From Solirubrobacteraceae bacterium (GTDB taxonomy: Bacteria > Actinomycetota > Thermoleophilia > Solirubrobacterales > Solirubrobacteraceae): DNA of 10,642 nt. The stretch is taken from positions 1 to 10,642 of the forward strand of contig JAICJK010000046.1 in the NCBI GenBank assembly GCA_025928415.1, in the 5' to 3' direction. Below are positions 1-5,388 of the stretch, in pieces (the first letter of the stretch is position 1; the number at the start of each line of letters is the position of its first letter). The notes under the pieces are model-generated. The model was given only the letters and a program-made list of their open reading frames with translations, did no database searches and was not told the DNA's origin. A program made the position numbers and the translations under genes.

Positions 1-89
1 GGAAGGAGGTCGGCCTCGCGCGCGGCGGCGAGGATCGCGGCCCGCTCGTGGCCCCGGACCTTCGCGAAGACGTCGGTGGAGGTCTGCAT
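1..89 (-). CDS. 5' part of a probable alpha-oxoamine synthase (AONS / KBL / serine palmitoyltransferase-like), cut by the window edge
   Basis: Only the first 29 codons plus two bases are present. ATG is at 89-87 on the minus strand and the frame stays open to base 1. The peptide starts MQTSTDVFAKVRG and runs through an Ala/Arg-rich helix to EADLLP. That resembles the N-terminal arm of PLP-dependent acyl-CoA:amino-acid C-acyltransferases, which often read D-[VL]-F-x-K-[CVA]-R followed by a helix ending near GLYPY. These enzymes condense an acyl thioester with serine, glycine or alanine. The catalytic lysine and PLP site lie outside the window, so the call rests on a short match plus context (a divergent GNAT acyltransferase). 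A GGCGAGG ribosome-binding sequence (about 105-99, minus) sits about 9 nt before the ATG. Any other protein with a similar N-terminal helix cannot be excluded. Confidence 0.45.
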   Translation of the reverse strand, partial: MQTSTDVFAKVRGHERAAILAAAREADLL

Positions 90-90
90 G

Positions 91-105
91 TAGGGTGCCT
101 CGCCC
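91..105 (+). promoter_or_regulatory. -10 element and ribosome-binding sequence of the GNAT gene, inside a 16-bp divergent gap
   Basis: TAGGGT at 91-96 has the TAnnnT form of an actinobacterial -10 element and lies 9 nt before GTG 106. The same bases contain AGGGTG (92-97), a weak Shine-Dalgarno sequence 8 nt from the GTG. I cannot tell whether the site acts as a -10 for a nearly leaderless mRNA or as a ribosome-binding site. No TTGAC-like -35 is obvious, and any -35 would lie inside the divergent gene. Confidence 0.35.
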
Positions 106-1227
106 GTGGCTGTGGATGTCCGACCGGTGGCCGGCCGCCGGGATCTCAAGGCGTTCGTCGAGCTCCCGTACCGGCTGCACTCTACCTCGCCCCAATGGGT
201 CCCCCCGCTGCGCCTGGAGCGCTACGCGTTCCTCACCCGCCGCCTGAACGCCTTCTTCTCCCACGGCGACGCCGGGTACTTCCTGGCCCGGCGCGGCGAC
301 CGCGTCGTGGGGCGGATCACCGCCCAGGTCGACCGCAACTACAACGCCTTCCACCAGGACGCCACCGGCATGTTCGGGTTCCTGGAGCTCGAGGACGATC
401 CCGAGGTGATGGGGGCGCTGCTCGACGCCGCGACGGCCTGGCTGCGGGCGCACGGCTGCGACCGGATGATCGGCCCGATGGACTTCACGATCAACGACGA
501 GAGCGGCGTGCTCATCGAGGGCTTCGAGCGCGAGCCGATGATCCGCCAGCCCTGGCACCCGCCCTACTACCAGGCCCGCTGCGAGGAGGCCGGCCTGGTC
601 AAGGCGATGGACCTGCTGATGTGGGAGCTCGAGATCGGCGACCGCGCGGCGATGCGGCCGATCCTCTTCGAGCTGGCCGAGCAGGTGACCCCGAAGCACG
701 GCATCACCGTGCGCCGGATGTCGCGCCGGCACCTGCGCGCCGACATGGACCGCTTCGCCGACGTCTACAACGCGGCGTGGAGCCGCAACTGGGGCTTCTC
801 GCCGTACGGCGAGAAGGACCTCGACGCCTACGCCCAGGAGCTGCAGCTCGTCTTCGACAAGGACTGGTTCATGGTCGCCGAGGTGGGCGACGAGACGGTG
901 GGCGTGGCGATCACCATCCCCGACATCAACCAGGTGCTGCGCAAGATGAAGGGCCGCCTGCTGCCGCTCGGCTGGTGGCACTTCCTCAATCGCCGCCGGA
1001 TCATCGACCGCGTGCGGGTCGGCTTCCTGGGGATCAAGCCCGAGTACCAGCACACGGGCGTCGCGGCGCTGCTCTACGTCGAGCACTTCAACGTGGCCGA
1101 GCGCACCCACCGCAAGTGGGGCGAGATGGGCTGGATCCTCGAGACCAACCGCGCGATGAACCGCGGCATGGCGGCGATGAACGGCCGCGTGGTCAAGCGC
1201 TACCGGATCTACGAGCAGGCGCTGTAG
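106..1227 (+). CDS. Double-GNAT N-acyltransferase; candidate bacterial ceramide synthase-like (bCerS) protein
   Basis: The protein has 373 residues from GTG 106. An in-frame TAG at 91-93 excludes a longer start, and GTG 112 is the only close alternative. The N-terminal half (about 4-175) holds LPYRLHSTSPQWVPPLR, YFLARRGDRVVGRI and IGPMDFTINDESGVLIEGF. The C-terminal half (about 195-373) is a second GNAT fold, with WFMVAEVGDETVGVAI and an acyl-CoA loop GIKPEYQHTGVA (309-320) in place of the classical Q/RxxGxG/A. Large GNAT-like proteins of this type are widespread. A GNAT-family acyltransferase was assigned as the bacterial ceramide synthase in Caulobacter, acting with a serine palmitoyltransferase. 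Here the divergent neighbour looks like such a PLP enzyme, so N-acylation of a long-chain amine is a reasonable inference. A generic N-acetyltransferase is the fallback. No membrane segment or signal peptide is seen. A GC-rich hairpin follows the stop. Confidence 0.7.
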   Translation: MAVDVRPVAGRRDLKAFVELPYRLHSTSPQWVPPLRLERYAFLTRRLNAFFSHGDAGYFLARRGDRVVGRITAQVDRNYNAFHQDATGMFGFLELEDDPEVMGALLDAATAWLRAHGCDRMIGPMDFTINDESGVLIEGFEREPMIRQPWHPPYYQARCEEAGLVKAMDLLMWELEIGDRAAMRPILFELAEQVTPKHGITVRRMSRRHLRADMDRFADVYNAAWSRNWGFSPYGEKDLDAYAQELQLVFDKDWFMVAEVGDETVGVAITIPDINQVLRKMKGRLLPLGWWHFLNRRRIIDRVRVGFLGIKPEYQHTGVAALLYVEHFNVAERTHRKWGEMGWILETNRAMNRGMAAMNGRVVKRYRIYEQAL

Positions 1228-1231
1228 CGGC

Positions 1232-1254
1232 GGGCCGCGCGGGTCGCCCGGCCC
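1232..1254 (+). terminator. Possible hairpin terminator after the GNAT gene
   Basis: GGGCCG (1232-1237) pairs perfectly with CGGCCC (1249-1254) across an 11-nt loop, 4 nt after the stop codon. An alternative inner hairpin is CGGG-TCG-CCCG (1240-1250). There is no T-tract, as is usual in high-GC actinobacteria. Chance inverted repeats are frequent at this base composition. Confidence 0.35.
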
Positions 1255-1323
1255 CCGAGCGCCTTCAGGTTCCGCTCAGCCTGCGCTGATCAGGTGTTCA
1301 GGCGCCCTGCCGATCATGGTGGC

Positions 1324-1524
1324 ATGCAGCACGAGCTCACCACCGACCAGGCGCGCGCGATCGCCCGCCTGCGCGCGCGCCACCCGGGCGCCGAGCTGCT
1401 CGTGCACCGCAAGCCGTGGGGCCTGATCGTCGAGGCCCGCCGCGGCCGGCACACGCTCGAGCTCGGGCGCTTCGACTGGGCCGGCGGCGCCGTGCCCGAC
1501 CGGTCGCTGCGGGCCGCGGCGTAG
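1324..1524 (+). CDS. Small hypothetical protein, 66 aa
   Basis: I do not recognise this family. The chosen start is ATG 1324 (MQHELTTDQARAIARL), giving 66 residues. A GTG at 1294 would add ten residues of unlikely sequence. The N-terminal half looks like a charged amphipathic helix (TTDQARAIARLRARHPGAE). It is followed by strand-like stretches (LLVHRKPWGLIVEARR, HTLELGRFDW) and a short acidic/Ala tail, so it is probably a small soluble alpha/beta protein. Support for a real gene comes from codon positions with GC-rich third bases, a sensible soluble composition, and a strong hairpin that includes its stop codon. GATCAT at 1312-1317, 6 nt before the ATG, could be a poor -10 element. No good ribosome-binding site is seen. 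Confidence 0.55.
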   Translation: MQHELTTDQARAIARLRARHPGAELLVHRKPWGLIVEARRGRHTLELGRFDWAGGAVPDRSLRAAA

Positions 1525-1530
1525 CGACTG
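1501..1530. terminator. Hairpin at the convergent junction of the 66-aa gene and the methyltransferase
   Basis: CGGTCGCTGCG (1501-1511) can pair with CGTAGCGACTG (1520-1530) over 11 positions including one G-T wobble, with an 8-nt loop. The TAG stop of the 66-aa gene (1522-1524) lies in the right arm. It ends 1 nt before the methyltransferase stop (1532-1534, minus). There is no T-tract. It is likely a bidirectional terminator between genes only 7 bp apart. Confidence 0.45.
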
Positions 1531-1531
1531 C

Positions 1532-2149
1532 TCAGGCCGGCCGGCGCAGGCGATGAACGCGCACCGCCGGGTGCACGTCGTCGGGCCAGGAGCGCAGCGC
1601 CCAGCGCGCGGGGGCGGCGGCGAAGAACGGCTGGGCCGTGGCGCGGCCGGGATCGGCCAGCAGGACCTCGGGCCCCAGGCGCGGCAGGAGGTCGAGCAGC
1701 GGCGCGACGTTGCGGGCCTCGTAGAGGACGTCGGCGGCCAGGACGAGGTCCCAGGGCGCCTGGGCCTCCAGCGCCTCGGCGGCGCGCCAGTCGACCACCG
1801 AGGTGGCGATCGCGACCTCGTTCAGGGCGGCGTTGCGCGCCACGAAGGCCAGCGCCTCCGGCGACCAGTCGGTCGCGGTCACGCGGGCCCCGGCCCGCGC
1901 GGCGGCGAGGCTCGGCAGGCCCAGCCCGCAGCCGAGCTCGAGCACCCGCGCGCCGCCCAGCCGGCGGGCGGCGACGGCGCGGGCCAGGGCGCGGCCGCTC
2001 GGCCACAGCTCGGCCCAGTAGGGCAGGAACTCGTCGTCGCCGAAGGCGTCCTCGTCGAGCAGCGCCTCGCTGGAGCGCGGCCGAGCGAGCTCGAGCGTCG
2101 CGCCGCCGGGGCCGCCGAGCGCGACCGTTTCGGTGACGACGTCGCTCAA
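1532..2149 (-). CDS. Class I SAM-dependent methyltransferase (Methyltransf_16 / METTL-like)
   Basis: The protein has 205 residues. The SAM-binding core is clear: RVLELGCGLGLPSLAA (motif I, about 68-83) followed by VTATDWSPEAL with the acidic Asp94 that would hold the ribose. VVDW lies at 118-121, and WDLVLAADVLYE (133-144) is motif IV. The preceding FLPYWAELWPSGRALA (41-56) is typical of the Methyltransf_16 group, which includes protein-lysine methyltransferases such as the ETFB enzyme. The target here is unknown. The start is inferred to be TTG 2149. The previous gene's TGA overlaps it as TTGA, no ATG or GTG is nearby in frame, and conserved sequence begins soon after. This implies coupled translation with the fatty-acid hydroxylase. 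It is cytosolic with no signal. The substrate could be a protein or a small molecule, and a role in lipid modification is only suggested by context. Confidence 0.8.
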   Translation of the reverse strand: MSDVVTETVALGGPGGATLELARPRSSEALLDEDAFGDDEFLPYWAELWPSGRALARAVAARRLGGARVLELGCGLGLPSLAAARAGARVTATDWSPEALAFVARNAALNEVAIATSVVDWRAAEALEAQAPWDLVLAADVLYEARNVAPLLDLLPRLGPEVLLADPGRATAQPFFAAAPARWALRSWPDDVHPAVRVHRLRRPA

Positions 2150-2814
2150 CGGGGCCGGCGCCGCCCGGGCGCCGTCCCGAAGACGTAGTCCCACCACGGG
2201 GCGCTGACGCCGAAGCCGGTGGTGTCGTCCTGGAAGTGGTGGCGCATGTGCAGCTCGCGCAGCTTGCGCCCCACCGGGCCCTTCGGCGTCCGGTGGTGCA
2301 CCGCGAAGTGCGTCATGTCGTAGGCCAGGTAGCCCGCGAAGAAGCCGGCGCTCAGCCCGCAGGCCGCGCCGAAGGGCAGCGCGAGCTGGAACAGCAGCGC
2401 GAAGAGGGACCCCAGCGGGATGCTCGCGCTCGGCGGCATCACGAGTCGCAGCGGGTCGTTGGGGTGGTCGTGGTGGACCCCGTGCATCATCCAGTGCAGC
2501 CGCGCGCCGAGGCCGCGCTCGGGCTCGAAGTGGAACACGACGCGGTGCAGCCAGTACTCCACGAGGGTCCAGGCGACGTAGCCCAGCAGCATCCAGCCGA
2601 AGACCGCCGCCGTCCGCGTCTCGGCGAAGGCCAGGTAGGAGAAGGCGGCGATGACCGGGACGAAGATCGCCGGGACGACCGCCGGGTGGACGCGCGTGAA
2701 GCGGTCCATGAACTGCGACTCGAACATCGGCGGCGACGCCCGCAGCTCCTCGGTGCGGGCGTGCACCTTGGGCGTTGCGGTGGAGGTCTTCGCGGTCTTC
2801 GGGTCGCCGAACAT
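2146..2814 (-). CDS. Fatty-acid 2-hydroxylase-like membrane di-iron enzyme (FA_hydroxylase / sterol desaturase superfamily)
   Basis: The protein has 222 residues. Histidine clusters fit a di-iron centre: H90-RVVF-H95, H107-WMM-H111-GV-H114-H115-D-H117, H169-FAV-H173-H174 and H189-MR-H192-H193. The stretch HGVHHDHPNDPLRLVMPP is especially like Scs7/FA2H, which hydroxylates the alpha carbon of sphingolipid or free acyl chains using O2. Hydrophobic segments at about 46-64, 68-86 and 130-165 suggest four membrane spans with the histidines on the cytosolic side. No cytochrome b5 domain is present. ATG 2832 lies inside the likely -10 element (TATGGT, 2833-2828), so ATG 2814 is the better start. The gene overlaps the downstream methyltransferase. 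The 2-hydroxylase role is inferred from motifs; a desaturase or carotenoid/sterol hydroxylase is a less likely alternative. Confidence 0.82.
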   Translation of the reverse strand: MFGDPKTAKTSTATPKVHARTEELRASPPMFESQFMDRFTRVHPAVVPAIFVPVIAAFSYLAFAETRTAAVFGWMLLGYVAWTLVEYWLHRVVFHFEPERGLGARLHWMMHGVHHDHPNDPLRLVMPPSASIPLGSLFALLFQLALPFGAACGLSAGFFAGYLAYDMTHFAVHHRTPKGPVGRKLRELHMRHHFQDDTTGFGVSAPWWDYVFGTAPGRRRPR

Positions 2815-2820
2815 GGAACC

Positions 2821-2856
2821 GATGCAAACCATACAAAGCCCGGTACCCGGGTCCAG
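2821..2856 (-). promoter_or_regulatory. Promoter of the fatty-acid hydroxylase-methyltransferase pair
   Basis: On the minus strand, CTGGAC (2856-2851) and TATGGT (2833-2828) are separated by exactly 17 nt. Transcription would start near 2821, about 7 nt before ATG 2814. The spacer contains the inverted repeat CCCGG-TAC-CCGGG (2839-2851), a possible operator. It sits in a divergent region shared with the 98-aa gene. Confidence 0.5.
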
Positions 2857-2908
2857 GGCGTTTTCGGGCTGCGGCCGGGGAGCGCTGTTCGGCCGCCGGG
2901 GACGCGGG

Positions 2909-2921
2909 TAGACTCGCGCCG
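2909..2921 (+). promoter_or_regulatory. -10 element of a leaderless gene
   Basis: TAGACT (2909-2914) is followed by 7 nt and then GTG 2922, which places the expected transcription start at or next to the start codon. No Shine-Dalgarno sequence is present, which fits leaderless translation. Confidence 0.5.
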
Positions 2922-3218
2922 GTGAGTGCCCGCGACGAAGCCGCCCGCTTCCAGGACGACGAGGAGGAGGTGGTCGACGCGGTCGTCGTGGCCGAGGGCC
3001 GCGAGGTCGCGCCGGCGCGGGCCCCGATGCCCGTCGTCGCCCAGGCCGCGGCCGTCGCCGCCACCGGCTTCGCGGCGGGCGCCGTGACCGCTGCGGTCGT
3101 GCGCCGCGCCCGCGCCCGGCGCACGGTCAAGGCCGCGCGCCGCCGCCAGCCGGCGCTGCCGGTGCTCGGCACCCGCTCGTTCCTGGTCGACGTCCACCTG
3201 CTGGGCTCGCGGGACTGA
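2922..3218 (+). CDS. Small hypothetical protein with one hydrophobic segment, 98 aa
   Basis: The family is not recognised. GTG 2922 gives 98 residues; frames further upstream are open but read low-complexity non-protein-like sequence through the promoter. There are four visible parts. The first is an acidic N-terminus (residues 5-28, with DDEEEVVD). The second is a Pro/Ala-rich hinge. The third is an Ala/Val/Gly hydrophobic stretch (37-60) that could be a transmembrane or membrane-associated helix. The fourth is a strongly basic run (RRARARRTVKAARRRQ, 61-76) leading to the tail LGTRSFLVDVHLLGSRD. A hydrophobic helix followed by positive charges suggests an N-out, C-in membrane protein or a lipid-binding tail. 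The -10 TAGACT lies 7 nt upstream. A small hairpin, GTCCG-CCGC-CGGAC, is at 3227-3240 after the stop. Confidence 0.6.
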   Translation: MSARDEAARFQDDEEEVVDAVVVAEGREVAPARAPMPVVAQAAAVAATGFAAGAVTAAVVRRARARRTVKAARRRQPALPVLGTRSFLVDVHLLGSRD

Positions 3219-3268
3219 CGCCGCGCGTCCGCCGCCGGACCGCGCCGTCCCGTTCCCGGCGTCCGCGC

Positions 3269-3423
3269 GCGGACCTGGCGCCGCCGCGCCGCGTAGGGCC
3301 CGGCGCCGATGCACGAGGTCGCGGACCTCGCGCCGCCGCGCCGCGTAGGGTCCAGCGCCGATGCACGAGGTCGCGGACCTCTCGCCGCGGCGCCGCGTAG
3401 GGTCCGGCGCCATGCACGAGGTC
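3269..3423 (+). repeat. Three tandem 52/52/51-bp copies of the glycosylase promoter and start codon
   Basis: Copies lie at 3269-3320, 3321-3372 and 3373-3423. Each contains GCGGACCT, a GC-rich run, a TAGGGY -10-like hexamer (3294, 3346, 3398), about 8-9 nt, and ATGCACGAGGTC (ATG at 3309, 3361, 3412). The last copy has lost one base just before its ATG, so ATG 3361 is in frame with 3412 while ATG 3309 is not. Copy junctions form the inverted repeat GAGGTC-GCG-GACCTC (3315-3329 and 3367-3381). The homology stops 12 nt inside the glycosylase gene, so the unit copied is the promoter plus the first four codons. Confidence 0.9.
3398..3411 (+). promoter_or_regulatory. Gene-proximal -10 element of the DNA glycosylase
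   Basis: TAGGGT (3398-3403) is followed by 8 nt and ATG 3412. The sequence CCGGCGCC between them has no ribosome-binding site, so the transcript is probably leaderless. Identical or nearly identical elements occur 52 and 104 bp upstream. Confidence 0.5.
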
Positions 3424-4320
3424 CGTCGCGAGCTGCGCCCGGTCTGGCCCCTCCGGCTGCCGCCGGGGGGGATGGACGGCGTGCTGCGCCGCCGCGGCGG
3501 CGTGCGGGAGCGCCTGCTGCACGTCGACGGCTGCCCCGCCGTCGTGCGCGCGGCGCAGCCGTCGCAGGGGCGCCTGGTCGTCGGCGGCTGGTCGCGCCGG
3601 CGCGACGTCGCGGCGGAGGCCGTCGAGCGCATGGCCCGCGCGCTCGGGGCCGAGGACGACCTCTCGGCCTTCTGGGAGCGCTTCCGCTTCGACCCGCTGA
3701 TCGGCCCGTCGGTCCGCCGCGCCCCGTGGCTGCGCCCGATGCGCCGCCCCGAGCCGTTCGAGGCGCTCGCGTGGGGCATCTGCGAGCAGCTCGTCGAGTA
3801 CGAGCGCGCGGCGGCGATCCAGCGGCGGATCGTGCGCCGCCACGGCCCGCGGTGTCCCGACACCGGGCTGCGCGACGTCCCGGCGCCGGGCACCGTCGCC
3901 GGGCTCGCGCCCGCGGCGCTGCAGGCGATGGACCTCAGCGCGGGCCGCGCGCTCGCGCTCGTCAAGGCGGCCCGCGAGGTCGCGTCCGGCCGGGTCGACC
4001 TGCACGCCGCCGACCCCGAGCGGGGCTGGCGGCGCCTGCGCGCGATCCCCGGCATCGGCTCCTGGACCACCGACGTGCTCGCCCTCCACGGGCAGGGGCG
4101 CTTCGACGTGCTGCCGGCGGGCGACCTCGCCTACCGCAAGCTCGTCGCGGCGCTGCAGGCGGGCGGCGGCGACCCCCGCGCGCGGGTCGAGGAGGCCGAG
4201 GTCCGGGGCTTCTTCGCGCCCTACGCGGGCTGGGCCGGCCTGGCCGGCGTCCACGCGCTGCGCGCAACCGGCCGCTGGGCCGCCGCGGCGGGCGCGCCGG
4301 TGCGCCCGCTCGCCGCCTAG
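3412..4320 (+). CDS. DNA-3-methyladenine glycosylase, AlkA-type (HhH-GPD superfamily)
   Basis: The protein has 302 residues and removes alkylated bases from DNA in base-excision repair. The helix-hairpin-helix is LRAIPGIGSWTTDVLAL (about 209-225). The catalytic aspartate is in LPAGDLAYRK at Asp238, placed as in E. coli AlkA. FEALAWGICEQLVEYERAAAIQRR (about 120-143) corresponds to the first helices of the HhH-GPD domain, with EQ as in the AlkA-like QQ/EQ pair. The first 100 residues are an AlkA_N-like region without an Ada or Cys-methyl acceptor domain. I chose ATG 3412 because it follows the nearest -10. ATG 3361 in the preceding repeat copy would add 17 residues encoded by promoter sequence. 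No other alkylation-repair gene is adjacent. The tandem promoter copies suggest altered expression. It converges on thiY with a 6-bp gap. Confidence 0.85.
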   Translation: MHEVRRELRPVWPLRLPPGGMDGVLRRRGGVRERLLHVDGCPAVVRAAQPSQGRLVVGGWSRRRDVAAEAVERMARALGAEDDLSAFWERFRFDPLIGPSVRRAPWLRPMRRPEPFEALAWGICEQLVEYERAAAIQRRIVRRHGPRCPDTGLRDVPAPGTVAGLAPAALQAMDLSAGRALALVKAAREVASGRVDLHAADPERGWRRLRAIPGIGSWTTDVLALHGQGRFDVLPAGDLAYRKLVAALQAGGGDPRARVEEAEVRGFFAPYAGWAGLAGVHALRATGRWAAAAGAPVRPLAA

Positions 4321-4337
4321 CGACGGCTACCCCGTCG
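4321..4337. terminator. Bidirectional hairpin between glycosylase and thiY
   Basis: CGACGG (4321-4326) and CCGTCG (4332-4337) are perfect arms around a 5-nt loop. The loop contains the thiY stop codon (4327-4329 on the minus strand). The left arm starts directly after the glycosylase TAG. No T-tract is present. Confidence 0.5.
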
Positions 4338-5388
4338 TCTCCGGGTCGCTGGGCCTGGCCCCCTCGCCCGGCAGGAACTCGTTCGTGAACGCCATGGCCG
4401 GATCGGCCAGGCGGGCCACCAGCCCGTTGGCGAGCATCCACTTGCCGTAGGCGCGCCACTGCGCGGCGTCCATGTAGCCGTAGGGCTGCGACGGCTTGGC
4501 GGGCAGGAAGGCGGGCAGCGTCGCCTTGACCGAGGCGAGCTGCAGGCCGCGGTCGAGGTCCGGGTTGGCCTTGACCAGCGGGTCCACGCCCGCCGCCGGG
4601 TCCTTGTGCACCGCGCGGGCCCCGGCCTGCAGGGCCTGCATGAAGCGCCGGACCAGCTCGCCGCGCTTGCCCAGCTCCTGCTCGGAGCCGACGAGCACGA
4701 GCTCGTCGTAGGTCGGGACGCCCGCGCGGTCCATCCGGATGATCGTCGGGTGCTTGTGGGCGCGCGCGAGCTGGATGCCCTCGTAGTTCCAGAACGCGCC
4801 GAGCGTGGCGTCCGCCTTCTTGGACAGCATCGCCGGGACGAGGTTGAAGCCGACGTCGACCTGCTTGACGCTCGCGGGGGCGATGCCCGCGTGGCGGAGG
4901 ATCGTCTGCAGGTAGGCGCTCTGGTAGGGGATGCCCGCCGTCCCCACCGTCTTGCCCTTCAGGTCGGCGATCGTCTTGACCTTCGAGGAGCCGAGCGCCA
5001 TGACCGACGTCAGCGGCTGGTCGACCAGCGCGCCGACGGCCACGAGCTTGGCGCCCTTGGCGCGGGCGAGCAGCAGCTCGGGCTCGTAGGAGATCGCCAG
5101 GTCGGCGCGGCCGGCCTGCACGAGCTTCAGCGGCGCCGACGGGTCCGACGGCGTGACGATGCGCACGTCGAGCCCGGCGCGGGCGAAGTCGCCGCGGGCC
5201 TGCGCGGCGTAGATGCCGGCGTGGTCGGCGTTGGGCAGGTAGTCGAGCACCAGCGTGAGCCGCTGCATGTGCGGCTTGGCTGCCACGTCGTCCTGCTTGG
5301 CGCCGCACGCCGCCAGCGCGCCGGCGAGCAGGACGGCGGCCGCGAGCGCGGCGAGCGGGCGGAGGGGGCGGGCGGCGGTCGGCGTCAT
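4327..5388 (-). CDS. thiY: Thiamine-pyrimidine precursor ABC transporter, substrate-binding lipoprotein (ThiY / NMT1-THI5-like)
   Basis: The protein has 353 residues. The N-terminus is a lipoprotein signal, with an Ala/Leu core and the lipobox LAAC giving lipid-modified Cys28. The mature domain starts LTLVLDYLPNADHAGIYAAQ (44-63), the hallmark of the NMT1/THI5-like family that binds hydroxymethylpyrimidine (HMP) or formyl-aminopyrimidine. Further family features are VGTAGIPYQSAYLQTILRHAG and the C-terminal AQWRAYGKWMLANGL. Related RibY proteins bind riboflavin and SsuA/TauA-like proteins bind sulfonates. The TPP riboswitch at the head of the operon decides for a thiamine precursor. The start ATG 5388 overlaps the permease stop as ATGA, so translation is coupled. 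It is the last gene of thiZXY and ends in a convergent hairpin. Confidence 0.85.
   Translation of the reverse strand: MTPTAARPLRPLAALAAAVLLAGALAACGAKQDDVAAKPHMQRLTLVLDYLPNADHAGIYAAQARGDFARAGLDVRIVTPSDPSAPLKLVQAGRADLAISYEPELLLARAKGAKLVAVGALVDQPLTSVMALGSSKVKTIADLKGKTVGTAGIPYQSAYLQTILRHAGIAPASVKQVDVGFNLVPAMLSKKADATLGAFWNYEGIQLARAHKHPTIIRMDRAGVPTYDELVLVGSEQELGKRGELVRRFMQALQAGARAVHKDPAAGVDPLVKANPDLDRGLQLASVKATLPAFLPAKPSQPYGYMDAAQWRAYGKWMLANGLVARLADPAMAFTNEFLPGEGARPSDPETTG

Noticed and set aside
48..1289. Long open frame (413 codons) overlapping the GNAT gene in another plus frame
   Set aside because: Its translation is Arg/Pro/Ala/Gly-rich with no motif, while the 106-1227 frame shows clear GNAT sequence. 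It is a composition shadow.
1535..1545. GGCCGGCCGGC palindrome after the methyltransferase stop
   Set aside because: Self-complementary without a loop and expected by chance at this GC content. The nearby 1501-1530 hairpin is a better terminator.
2815..2832. N-terminal extension of the hydroxylase from ATG 2832
   Set aside because: ATG 2832 overlaps the predicted -10 hexamer, so it is probably not transcribed. The extra MVCIGS is not hydroxylase-like.
3261..3274. 14-bp perfect palindrome GTCCGCGCGCGGAC
   Set aside because: CG-rich alternating sequence, likely by chance. It only partly overlaps the first repeat copy and is absent from the others.
3269..3423. CRISPR-like array
   Set aside because: The three units are contiguous with no variable spacers and contain a promoter and start codon, so this is a tandem duplication.
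2487..4254. Long minus-strand open frames over the 98-aa gene, the repeats and the glycosylase
   Set aside because: Low-complexity Arg/Pro/Ala/Gly/Ser translations antisense to an intact AlkA-type gene. No domain, no ribosome-binding site.
3309..4388. Plus-strand frame beginning at the first repeat copy's ATG
   Set aside because: It is out of frame with the glycosylase because the repeat is 52 bp, and it reads Arg/Pro/Ala-rich nonsense through the gene. Translation from ATG 3309 could at most be a decoy.
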